From positions 1 through 31,414 of the forward strand of contig DKPL01000007.1 of the NCBI GenBank assembly GCA_002471185.1: 31,414 nt of DNA, given 5' to 3'. Source of the stretch: Bacteroides sp. UBA7335. GTDB taxonomy: Bacteria; Bacteroidota; Bacteroidia; Bacteroidales; Bacteroidaceae. The notes under the pieces are model-generated. The model was not told the origin of the DNA. It searched no databases and saw only the letters and a list, made by a program, of their open reading frames with translations. A program made the translations under genes and the position numbers. Shown here in pieces: positions 1 through 7,414 of this stretch. Position 1 is the stretch's first letter. Each line of letters starts with the position of its first letter.

Positions 1-1626
1 GATTGGGTTTATGAAGAAGAGTTTGCCATGAAGAATGCTTTAGCTTTCAGTCCAGACAATTCAATGATTGCTTATGTACGCTTTGATGAAAGTGAAGTAC
101 CTACTTATGAGTTTCCTCTTTTTGCAGGTGCTGAACCTGCATTTAATGAATTTGAGGCTTATCCGGGAAATTATTCCTATAAATATCCTAAAGCTGGATT
201 GAAAAACTCAAAAGTTGAGGTGCGTAGCTTTGATATTAAATCGAAAGTAACTCGTACAATGAATGTCCCAGTAGATGCAGATGGATATATTCCTCGTATT
301 TTCTTTACCGAAGATCCAAGTAAGTTAGTTGTTATGACGCTTAATCGTCATCAAAATAAGTTTGATATGTATTACGTTGATCCACGTTCTACAGTGGCCA
401 AACTTTTATTGCGTGATGATTCTCCCTACTATATTAATGATAATGTTTTTGACAACATTAAGTTCTACCCCGATGGCTTTAGTTTTATAAGCGAGAAAGA
501 TGGTTATCCACAATTGTATTGGTATAGTACCGGTGGAAACTTGATCAAACAAGTTACTAAAGGTGATTTCGAAGTGAAGTCCTTTTTAGGATATGATGCA
601 AAAGATGGTAGCTTCTATTATACTAGTAATGAAGGTAGTCCAATGCGTCAAGGAATTTATAAAGTTGACAAAAAAGGTAAGAAGATCAGATTATCCGAAG
701 AAGAAGGTATTAATAATGCTATTTTCAGCCCAACGATGCAATATTATGTAAATACATATACAAGTCTCAATACTCCTACCATAACTACTTTGAATAGTAA
801 TGAAGGAAAGACTCTAAAAACTCTTATTGATAATAAAGATCTCAAAAATAAGGTTGCCCAACAAGGTTTACCTCAAAAAGAGTTCTTTACCTTTAAAACT
901 CCAAATGGCATCGAGCTTAATGGGTGGATGATGAAGCCAACAGATTTTTCTGCAACTAAAAAATATCCTGTAATAATGTTCCAATATAGTGGTCCAGGTT
1001 CTCAGCAAGTGTTAGACAACTTTGCTGTAAGCTGGGAAACTTATATGGCGAGTTTAGGATATATTATTGTCTGTGTAGACGGTAGAGGTACAGGTGGTCG
1101 AGGTGCTGAGTTTCAGAAGAGCACTTATTTAAAATTAGGGGTACAAGAGGCTGAAGATCAAGTTGCAGCAGCTAAATATTTAGGAACATTACCTTATGTT
1201 GATAAAAATCGCATTGGTATTTGGGGATGGAGCTATGGCGGCTATACTACGATAATGAGTATGAGCGAAGGAACTCCTGTGTTTAAGGCTGGTGTAGCTG
1301 TAGCTGCTCCAACCGATTGGAAGTTTTATGATACTATTTATACCGAGCGCTACATGCGAACTCCCAAAGAAAACCCTAATGGTTATAAAGCTGCATCGGC
1401 TTTTACTCGAGCGAACAAGTTAAATGGAAATCTTCTTATTATTCATGGTATGGCTGATGATAACGTGCACTTTCAGAATGTAGCTGAATATTCGGAGCAC
1501 TTGGTGCAATTGGATAAGCAATTTGATATGCAAGTTTACACAAATCGCAACCATGGAATATATGGCGGGAATACAAGAAATCACTTATATAGACGAATGA
1601 CTAATTTCTTCTTGAATAATCTATAA
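1..1626 (+). CDS. Dipeptidyl peptidase IV (S9B prolyl peptidase), 5' end cut off by window edge
   Basis: Exported serine peptidase that releases X-Pro/X-Ala dipeptides from peptide N-termini. The reading frame is open from base 1 and the first codons read DWVYEEEF, the family's double-glutamate motif that binds the substrate amino terminus. The true start is therefore upstream, and the methionine at base 28 is internal. Beta-propeller repeats fill roughly the first 290 visible residues. The alpha/beta hydrolase domain follows, with nucleophile Ser in GWSYGG (codon at 1231), Asp in HGMADDNVH and His in NRNHGIYGG near the C-terminus, so the catalytic triad is complete. The stop codon is followed immediately by the lipA start (TAAATG), which suggests co-transcription. 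Family assignment is firm; precise specificity (DPP IV rather than another S9 member) rests on the EE motif and the GWSYGG context. Confidence 0.93.
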   Translation, partial: DWVYEEEFAMKNALAFSPDNSMIAYVRFDESEVPTYEFPLFAGAEPAFNEFEAYPGNYSYKYPKAGLKNSKVEVRSFDIKSKVTRTMNVPVDADGYIPRIFFTEDPSKLVVMTLNRHQNKFDMYYVDPRSTVAKLLLRDDSPYYINDNVFDNIKFYPDGFSFISEKDGYPQLYWYSTGGNLIKQVTKGDFEVKSFLGYDAKDGSFYYTSNEGSPMRQGIYKVDKKGKKIRLSEEEGINNAIFSPTMQYYVNTYTSLNTPTITTLNSNEGKTLKTLIDNKDLKNKVAQQGLPQKEFFTFKTPNGIELNGWMMKPTDFSATKKYPVIMFQYSGPGSQQVLDNFAVSWETYMASLGYIIVCVDGRGTGGRGAEFQKSTYLKLGVQEAEDQVAAAKYLGTLPYVDKNRIGIWGWSYGGYTTIMSMSEGTPVFKAGVAVAAPTDWKFYDTIYTERYMRTPKENPNGYKAASAFTRANKLNGNLLIIHGMADDNVHFQNVAEYSEHLVQLDKQFDMQVYTNRNHGIYGGNTRNHLYRRMTNFFLNNL

Positions 1627-2478
1627 ATGGCAGAACGGGTTAAAAAACCGGAATGGCTTAAAGTAAACTTTGGAGCAACCGGACGCTATACGGAGACAAA
1701 ACGAATTGTAGACGAACACAAGTTGCATACGATATGTAGTAGTGGACGTTGCCCTAACGTTGGTGAATGTTGGGGAAAGGGTACTGCTACATTTATGATT
1801 GGTGGTGAAATATGTACGCGTAGTTGCAAATTTTGCAATACAATGACAGGCAGACCTTTGCCGCTTAATGCAGAAGAGCCAATCTCGGTTGCTCAGTCTA
1901 TAGCTTTGATGAAGTTGAACCACGCAGTTATTACCTCAGTTGACCGAGACGACTTATTAGATTTAGGAGCTTCTCATTGGGCAAGTACTATTTGCGAGAT
2001 TAAACGTCTTAATCCAGAAACTACTATTGAAGTTTTAATACCCGATTTTCAAGGTAAGAGTGAGTTAGTTGATTTAGTTGTGCAAGCAGCTCCCAATATT
2101 ATTTCGCATAATATGGAAACTGTAAAACGAATAACACCTATGGTACGTAGTGCAGCCAATTATGATACTAGTCTTTCAGTACTAAAGCAAATTGCTGATG
2201 GCGGCATCGCTTGCAAAAGTGGCATTATGGTAGGTTTAGGCGAAACTCCTGATGAAGTTGAAGAGTTAATGAACGATTTGTATCAGACGGGGTGCCGTAT
2301 TATGACTATTGGTCAATATTTACAACCTACTCACCGGCATTATCCGGTCGCTGAGTATGTTACTCCTCTTCAGTTTGCTAATTATAAAGAGTTAGCATTA
2401 AGTAAAGGTTTTAGTAAGGTAGAGAGTGCACCATTGGTGCGTTCTTCTTATCATGCAGAAAAGCATATCTTAAAATAA
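1627..2478 (+). CDS. lipA: Lipoyl synthase (radical SAM)
   Basis: Inserts two sulfur atoms into protein-bound octanoyl groups to make the lipoyl cofactor of 2-oxoacid dehydrogenases and the glycine cleavage system. The 283-residue protein has both iron-sulfur cluster motifs. The auxiliary cluster cysteines are C37, C42 and C48 (CSSGRCPNVGEC), and the radical SAM CxxxCxxC is C63, C67 and C70. The C-terminal RSSYHA motif supplies the serine ligand of the auxiliary cluster. Length is normal for the family. The start codon directly abuts the DPP IV stop, with no space for its own promoter, so it probably depends on translational coupling or read-through from the peptidase transcript. Confidence 0.97.
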   Translation: MAERVKKPEWLKVNFGATGRYTETKRIVDEHKLHTICSSGRCPNVGECWGKGTATFMIGGEICTRSCKFCNTMTGRPLPLNAEEPISVAQSIALMKLNHAVITSVDRDDLLDLGASHWASTICEIKRLNPETTIEVLIPDFQGKSELVDLVVQAAPNIISHNMETVKRITPMVRSAANYDTSLSVLKQIADGGIACKSGIMVGLGETPDEVEELMNDLYQTGCRIMTIGQYLQPTHRHYPVAEYVTPLQFANYKELALSKGFSKVESAPLVRSSYHAEKHILK

Positions 2479-2587
2479 GTCATTTTAACTACGTAATTCA
2501 AACTTTATTGATTGATAAATAGTTGATAGAATATACAAGTGTGATAATATACGTTTATAGAAAGTTATTGAAATAAATTTGTTGAAA

Positions 2588-3709
2588 ATGTGGCGTAAAG
2601 ACCTGTTGTCTTGGAATTATAATATGTCATTGGGATTTATCCCTGTTATTATATCTATTTTATTGTGTGAATGGTTTGCACAAAACTTTGTTATTTGGAT
2701 TGGAGTTGCTATTTCGTTAGCCTATTCATTTTACTACATTAAGAATAAGAAGCGAACACTTCCTAATATCATTTTATATCTTACTACAGCTATTTTGATA
2801 TTGGTAGGTGGAGCCACTCTTTTGGTACATGATAGTATACCGGCTAATTTGTTTCCTATGACTTTGGAATTGGCTATTTTGATTCCTTGTTTATCACTGT
2901 TACTTCATAAAAGACGATTTATAAACTCTTACCTGAAACGAAGTGTAGTGGTTGATAAAAAACGATTAGCTCAAGGTATTGAGTCTAGCTTTGTATCCAT
3001 ACACATTATCCTATTGTTAGGTTTACTTCATCTTGTACTAATTGGGATTGTTTTTATTTTTGTTTCTTCAGTTTCCCCTTCTTTATATAATGTACTATAT
3101 CGCATCATTCCTTTTAGTATATTTACTTTAGCTATCATACTCAATCAATTGGGTATTGTATATTTTAATAAAATATCTAAAGACACAGCTTATTTCCCAA
3201 TTGTTACAATTAAAGGTGGTGTTATTGGAAAAACCTTAGCTACTGATGTGCTCGAAGGTAAAACTCCCGAAACATTGTATCCGGTAATTCGGATTGCGAT
3301 AATGCACAATGGTATGTTGTTTTTGAGTGAGCGTTCCCAAAACTTTCTATTGGATAAAGGCAAAACCGATATTCCATGCGAATCGTATTTGAAGTTCGGT
3401 GAGTCGCTTGATGCAGGGTGTAAACGAATAATCGAGAAGTACTTTCCTAATGTTTCTGATTTGATACCTACCTTTAGTATTCGTTATCATTTCCAAAATG
3501 AAGTTACCAATCGTCTAATATACTTATATTTGCTCGAAATTAAAGATGAATCATTATTGTCTAATCAGCGTTTTGTCGGAGGTAAGCTTTGGCAGCTTCA
3601 ACAAATTGATCAGAACATTGGACAGAATTTCTTTAGCGAATGTTTTGAGAATGAGTATGATTATCTAAAAGACATTATCGATATAAGAGAAATATACAAG
3701 GAATCTTAG
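2588..3709 (+). CDS. Polytopic membrane protein with C-terminal degenerate Nudix-like domain
   Basis: No specific function recognised. The first ~190 residues hold about six hydrophobic segments (roughly 13-50, 60-80, 90-106, 135-163 and 170-188). From about residue 200 the protein is soluble. It contains a stretch (VIRIAIMHNGMLFLSER, then YLKFGESLDAGCKRIIEKYF) that resembles a Nudix fold with the Nudix-box glycine and helix, but it lacks the REUxEE glutamates needed for metal-dependent hydrolysis. It may therefore bind rather than cleave a nucleotide-like ligand. I use the ATG at 2588; an in-frame TTG nine bases earlier is less likely. The 3' end overlaps the convergent methyltransferase gene by 35 bp. 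The Nudix call is inference from a short motif. Confidence 0.7.
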   Translation: MWRKDLLSWNYNMSLGFIPVIISILLCEWFAQNFVIWIGVAISLAYSFYYIKNKKRTLPNIILYLTTAILILVGGATLLVHDSIPANLFPMTLELAILIPCLSLLLHKRRFINSYLKRSVVVDKKRLAQGIESSFVSIHIILLLGLLHLVLIGIVFIFVSSVSPSLYNVLYRIIPFSIFTLAIILNQLGIVYFNKISKDTAYFPIVTIKGGVIGKTLATDVLEGKTPETLYPVIRIAIMHNGMLFLSERSQNFLLDKGKTDIPCESYLKFGESLDAGCKRIIEKYFPNVSDLIPTFSIRYHFQNEVTNRLIYLYLLEIKDESLLSNQRFVGGKLWQLQQIDQNIGQNFFSECFENEYDYLKDIIDIREIYKES

Positions 3710-4379
3710 CCAGATTTGGCACTTTACCTTTCCACTCTTTAACGGTCTTTGTTTTGATATACTCTCCTTCGCAGGTGATATTGGCTGCAATACAAAGTTT
3801 AGTTTGTGGTTTGCAGTTTTGTAGTATATCCTCTATCATTTTAGCATTGCGATAGGGAGTTTCTATAAATAGCTGAGTTTGGTCTTCAGCATAAACGCGC
3901 TGTTCTAGCATTTTTAGCTTTTTTACACGATCGACCGAGTCTACAGGTAGATAACCGTGAAAAGCAAAACTTTGTCCGTTGAAGCCTGATCCCATAACAG
4001 ACATAATGATAGAAGATGGTCCAACCAGTGGTACTACCTTTAAGTTTTTTCGTTGTGCAATAGCTACAATGTCAGCTCCAGGATCGGCAACAGCTGGGCA
4101 TCCGGCCTCCGATATGACTCCCATTGAGTATCCATTCAATAGTGGATTAAGGAAATTTGAAATTTCTTCTGGAGTAGTGTGTTTATTAAGAGGATAAAAC
4201 TGCAAAGCATCAATATCCAGGTTTTTTTCTACTTTTTTCAAGAAGCGTCTTGCAGAACGAATATCCTCTACAATAAAATGCTTAATCTCCATAATAACTT
4301 CTTTATTATATGAAGGCAGAACATTTTCAATAGGAGTTTCGCCTAGCGTTACAGGGATAAGATAAAGTGCTGTTTCCAT
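3675..4379 (-). CDS. SAM-dependent methyltransferase, RsmI/tetrapyrrole methylase family
   Basis: Probably an rRNA 2'-O-methyltransferase of the RsmI type, or a Bacteroidetes paralogue of unknown target. Visible family motifs are the N-terminal LYLIPVTLGE, the SEAGCPAVADPG loop (residues about 90-101, compare SDAGTPxxSDPG of RsmI) and PLVGPSSI (about 117-124), which together form the SAM pocket. At 234 residues it is about 50 shorter than typical RsmI and lacks the usual C-terminal extension, so I do not assign rsmI. It lies downstream of fabI on the same strand, but a strong hairpin between them suggests separate transcription. Its 3' end overlaps the convergent membrane protein gene by 35 bp. 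Confidence 0.85.
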   Translation of the reverse strand: METALYLIPVTLGETPIENVLPSYNKEVIMEIKHFIVEDIRSARRFLKKVEKNLDIDALQFYPLNKHTTPEEISNFLNPLLNGYSMGVISEAGCPAVADPGADIVAIAQRKNLKVVPLVGPSSIIMSVMGSGFNGQSFAFHGYLPVDSVDRVKKLKMLEQRVYAEDQTQLFIETPYRNAKMIEDILQNCKPQTKLCIAANITCEGEYIKTKTVKEWKGKVPNLAKIPCIFLLYR

Positions 4380-4420
4380 TTTGTCTCAATAATAATTGTA
4401 TCTATTTTTATATATATAAC

Positions 4421-4472
4421 AAAAGGACTTTTCTTATATCTCAGATAGAGCGTATATAAGAAAAGTCCTTTT
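4421..4472 (-). terminator. 19-bp perfect inverted repeat, fabI terminator
   Basis: Arms 4421-4439 and 4454-4472 are perfectly complementary over 19 bp with a 14-nt loop. Read on the minus strand, the hairpin ends in CCTTTT directly after the fabI stop. It separates fabI from the downstream methyltransferase gene. Confidence 0.8.
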
Positions 4473-4484
4473 ATAAATTATAAA

Positions 4485-5342
4485 TTATCCGTAGATAATA
4501 TTTCCGTTTTCGTCTTTATACTCATCCAACCCTTTTTCGTAAGTTGCCATAGCACGAAGACTCATACCTACACTTGAGAAACCACCATCGTGGAACAAGT
4601 TTTGCATAGTTACTTTACGAGTCAAGTCAGAGAACATTACGATACAATAGTCAGCACATTCGTCAGCCGAAGCATTTCCAAGTGGAGACATGCGGTCAGA
4701 AAAGTCGTATAGTTTATCCATACCTTTCACTCCCGAACCTGCAGTAGTAAATGTTGGTGATTGAGAGATTGTGTTAACACGGACATTGTGTTCTCTACCA
4801 TAGATATAGCCAAAGCTACGAGCGATAGATTCTAGCAATGCTTTAGCATCAGCCATATCGTTGTATCCGTAGAATGTACGTTGAGCTGCCACGTAGCTTA
4901 ATGCAATGATAGAACCATGTTCTGCAATAGCATTTACCTTTTTAGCAGCTTGAATCATTTTGTGAAATGAAACTGCTGAAATATCTAATGTTTTATCCAA
5001 CATTCCATAATCAAGATCATCATAAGTACGTTTCTTACGAACATTAGGTGACATGCCAATTGAGTGAAGAACGAAATCAATTTGTCCGCCAAGAACTTCC
5101 ATTGACTTTTCGAATACAGTATTCAGTTCATCCACATTTGTAGCATCTGCAGGGATAACTTCGCAACCCAACTTCTCTCCAAGTAGGTTTACTTCGCCCA
5201 TACGAATAGCCATGGGAGTATTTGATAATGTAATAGTTGCGCCTTCTTCTACAGCTCTTTCCGCTACTTTCCAAGCGATTGAGTGCTCGTTAAGAGCGCC
5301 AAAAATAACACCTCTTTTTCCTTTCAATAAGTTGTAACTCAT
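4485..5342 (-). CDS. fabI: Enoyl-ACP reductase (NADH), FabI
   Basis: Reduces trans-2-enoyl-ACP in the last step of each fatty acid elongation cycle. The 285-residue SDR protein has the FabI-type cofactor loop GALNEHSIAW (15-24) and the catalytic set Y150, Y160 and K167, which align with Y146, Y156 and K163 of E. coli FabI. The frame extends 16 codons further upstream, but I choose the methionine at 5342. It begins MSYNLLKGKRG as in FabI, is preceded by AAAAGG, and a TATCTTTG -7 element at 5369-5376 would make transcription start inside the longer version. FabI is the triclosan target class. Confidence 0.96.
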   Translation of the reverse strand: MSYNLLKGKRGVIFGALNEHSIAWKVAERAVEEGATITLSNTPMAIRMGEVNLLGEKLGCEVIPADATNVDELNTVFEKSMEVLGGQIDFVLHSIGMSPNVRKKRTYDDLDYGMLDKTLDISAVSFHKMIQAAKKVNAIAEHGSIIALSYVAAQRTFYGYNDMADAKALLESIARSFGYIYGREHNVRVNTISQSPTFTTAGSGVKGMDKLYDFSDRMSPLGNASADECADYCIVMFSDLTRKVTMQNLFHDGGFSSVGMSLRAMATYEKGLDEYKDENGNIIYG

Positions 5343-5368
5343 ACCTTTTAAATCGTTAAATTGAGCTG

Positions 5369-5376
5369 CAAAGATA
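5369..5376 (-). promoter_or_regulatory. -7 element of the fabI promoter
   Basis: On the minus strand this reads TATCTTTG, a full match to the Bacteroidetes TAnnTTTG -7 element. It lies 27 bases before the chosen fabI ATG. A TTTG is present 22 nt upstream (5399-5402), slightly farther than the usual 19-21. Confidence 0.6.
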
Positions 5377-5427
5377 TGAACATTTTGCATAAAAACGTCA
5401 AAAGTGTGCAGCTAAAAGAGTAAAATG

Positions 5428-5490
5428 ACAAAAAATACACCTAAACTATCAGATTGTACACATAGAACGTATGCCCTAAATATATCTTTG
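5428..5490 (+). promoter_or_regulatory. GH28 promoter with two 21-bp-spaced half-sites
   Basis: The -7 element TATCTTTG is at 5483-5490. No TTTG lies at the -33 distance. Instead ACAAAAAATACAC starts exactly 55 nt upstream of the -7 box, and TACAC occurs at 5436 and again at 5457, 21 bp apart. The same arrangement precedes three other genes of this locus. I infer an activator-dependent promoter. Transcription would start near 5497, giving a leader of about 190 nt. Confidence 0.6.
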
Positions 5491-5560
5491 CATCAATATA
5501 ATGAAGAAGTTATTTCATAATATTTATTTAAGGTTAGAATTAGGTTAAGATGAATTATTA

Positions 5561-5613
5561 CCTTATTTACCATCAGATTGCTCGTGAGAGTCATCTGATG
5601 GTTTAAGATAAGG
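5561..5613 (+). ncRNA. Structured leader hairpin with GUGA tetraloop upstream of GH28
   Basis: The 344-bp gap between fabI and GH28 holds the two promoters and this hairpin. CCTTAT (5561-5566) pairs with ATAAGG (5608-5613), ACCATCAGAT (5569-5578) pairs with ATCTGATGGT (5593-5602), and CTC/GAG closes a GTGA loop at 5584-5587. Only small bulges and one mismatch interrupt it. No U-tract follows, so it is not a standard intrinsic terminator. It would lie in the GH28 mRNA leader; an independent small RNA is the alternative. I see no coding capacity in the gap. Confidence 0.5.
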
Positions 5614-5686
5614 CCTTCTGCATTATAAAACTAAACGAGAATTGTCCTTTAATTAGTATTAATCCATAAGAAACATTTGTATTTTA

Positions 5687-7309
5687 ATGAACAAATTAGC
5701 TAAAAAACTTCTGTTTGCTTTATTTGCTTTGTGCTTACTTACAGTTGTAGGTTGCCAGTCGCAATCTTGCTCGCAGAAACAAACAACAATCGACGAAAAC
5801 ATTTACAAGAATTTGCCGTTTTCAATGCCTAAAGTAGAACAACCGGTATTCCCCGAATATTCTGTAAGCATTGTTTCATTTGGTGCACAAAAAGGCGGTG
5901 TGTTTATGAATACAGAGGCAATCAACAGTGCTATTAAAGCTGTTAATGCTAAGGGTGGGGGTAAGGTTATTATTCCTGAAGGATTGTGGTTGACAGGTCC
6001 TATTGAATTGCTTAGTAATGTGAATTTATATACAGAAGAAAATTCATTGATTCTGTTCACTGACGATTTTGAAGCATATCCTATTATAGAGACTTCTTTC
6101 GAAGGTCTTGAGACTAAACGTTGTCAATCGCCTATTTTTGCAAATAATGCAGAGAATATAGCAATTACAGGTTTTGGAACTTTCGACGGAGCTGGTGATA
6201 GCTGGCGTCCTGTGAAAAAAGAGAAACTTACTGTACGTCAATGGAACAACCTGGTTAAAAAAGGTGGTGTAGTAGACGAAGCCGGAAAAATTTGGTATCC
6301 TACTGCCGGTGCTTTAAAAGGTGCTAATGCATGTAAAGAGTTTAATGTACCAGAAGGTATTGAAACTGAAGCTGAATGGAATGAGATTCGTCCATGGTTG
6401 CGTCCTGTATTATTGAGTATCCAAAACAGTAAGAAAGTGCTGCTTGAAGGTGTTACATTCAAAAACTCTCCAAGCTGGTGTTTGCACCCATTATCTTGCG
6501 AAAACATTACTTTGAATAATGTAAAAGTATTCAATCCATGGTATTCACAAAACGGTGATGCTCTGGATTTGGAGTCTTGCAAAAATGCATTAATTATCAA
6601 TAGCTTATTTGATGCGGGCGACGATGCTATTTGTATCAAATCGGGTAAAAACGAAGACGGACGTCGCAGAGGTCAACCTTGCGAGAATGTAATCGTTAAA
6701 AATAATACAGTACTTCATGGTCATGGTGGCTTCGTTGTAGGTAGCGAGATGTCTGGTGGCGTGAAAAATATCTATGTAGCCGATTGTACTTTTATGGGTA
6801 CTGATGTAGGTTTGCGTTTCAAAAGTACACGTGGTCGTGGTGGTGTAGTAGAGGGTATCTACATCGAAAATATCAACATGATCAACATTCCTAACGAGCC
6901 TTTGTTGTTCGACCTATTCTACGGTGGTAAAGGTCCGGGTGAAGAAACTGAGGAGGAACGTACCGCAAATACAAAAACAGATTTACCTCCTGTAACTGAA
7001 GAAACTCCGGCATTCCGTGATATTCATATCTCTAATGTTTATTGCAAAGGTTCTGGTCGTGCCATCTTCTTCAACGGATTGCCAGAAATGCCAATCGAGA
7101 ACGTTACAGTGAAGAATGTGGTGATTACTGAAGCAAAAGAGGGTGTAGTACTTAGTCAAGCTGATAATGTGACACTTGATAACATTACAATCGAGACTGT
7201 TACTCCACAGCCTGCACTTAAGATTAAGAGCTCTAAAGATATTACTGTTGATGGCAAGCTTTACAAAAGTGTTGATGCCAAAGGTGTAACAATGGATTTC
7301 AAGAAATAA
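5687..7309 (+). CDS. GH28 polygalacturonase-family lipoprotein
   Basis: Hydrolyses alpha-1,4 galacturonosyl linkages in homogalacturonan or rhamnogalacturonan. The 540-residue protein starts with a lipoprotein signal (LLTVVGC, lipidated C23), so it is anchored in an outer or periplasmic membrane leaflet. A right-handed beta-helix follows. The GH28 catalytic motifs are present: NGD (D291, usual NTD), GDD (D312-D313), GHGG (H346) and RFK (R377-K379, usual RIK). An insertion around 200-235 before the helix core is typical of exo-acting or rhamnogalacturonan members, but exact linkage cannot be read from sequence. It heads the pectin region, has its own promoter with a 21-bp direct repeat, a long structured leader, and its own terminator. 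Confidence 0.92.
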   Translation: MNKLAKKLLFALFALCLLTVVGCQSQSCSQKQTTIDENIYKNLPFSMPKVEQPVFPEYSVSIVSFGAQKGGVFMNTEAINSAIKAVNAKGGGKVIIPEGLWLTGPIELLSNVNLYTEENSLILFTDDFEAYPIIETSFEGLETKRCQSPIFANNAENIAITGFGTFDGAGDSWRPVKKEKLTVRQWNNLVKKGGVVDEAGKIWYPTAGALKGANACKEFNVPEGIETEAEWNEIRPWLRPVLLSIQNSKKVLLEGVTFKNSPSWCLHPLSCENITLNNVKVFNPWYSQNGDALDLESCKNALIINSLFDAGDDAICIKSGKNEDGRRRGQPCENVIVKNNTVLHGHGGFVVGSEMSGGVKNIYVADCTFMGTDVGLRFKSTRGRGGVVEGIYIENINMINIPNEPLLFDLFYGGKGPGEETEEERTANTKTDLPPVTEETPAFRDIHISNVYCKGSGRAIFFNGLPEMPIENVTVKNVVITEAKEGVVLSQADNVTLDNITIETVTPQPALKIKSSKDITVDGKLYKSVDAKGVTMDFKK

Positions 7310-7330
7310 TTATTCTAATTATATCGAATT

Positions 7331-7378
7331 AAAAAAAGACAGTCTTTTTATCATAACTTGATAAGACTGTCTTTTTTT
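7331..7378 (+). terminator. Terminator of GH28 gene
   Basis: AAAAAAGACAGTCTT pairs with AAGACTGTCTTTTTT, with a TTT bulge and a short loop, and a run of seven T (7372-7378) ends the structure. Confidence 0.8.
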
Positions 7379-7383
7379 GTTTT

Positions 7384-7391
7384 TACTTTTG
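7384..7391 (+). promoter_or_regulatory. Possible -7 element before the DUF4861 gene
   Basis: TACTTTTG matches TAnnTTTG and lies 24 bases before the DUF4861 ATG, immediately after the GH28 terminator. No convincing -33 TTTG and no 21-bp paired half-sites are present upstream, unlike the GH28 and GH43 promoters. Confidence 0.45.
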
Positions 7392-7414
7392 CGAACATTA
7401 AATAGCAATGCATC

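Noticed and set aside
2579..2587. TTG as the start of the membrane protein gene
   Set aside because: It gives only three extra residues, and an ATG follows at 2588; ATG is far more common in this genome type.
5343..5390. Longer FabI with 16 extra N-terminal residues
   Set aside because: A consensus -7 element lies inside this stretch and FabI proteins begin near MSYNLLKG, so the transcript would start after the longer start codon.
7329..7384. A DUF4861 copy of the 55-nt motif (TAAAAAAAGACAG, 54 nt upstream of the -7 box)
   Set aside because: Spacing is off by one, no second half-site occurs 21 bp later, and these bases are part of the GH28 terminator stem.
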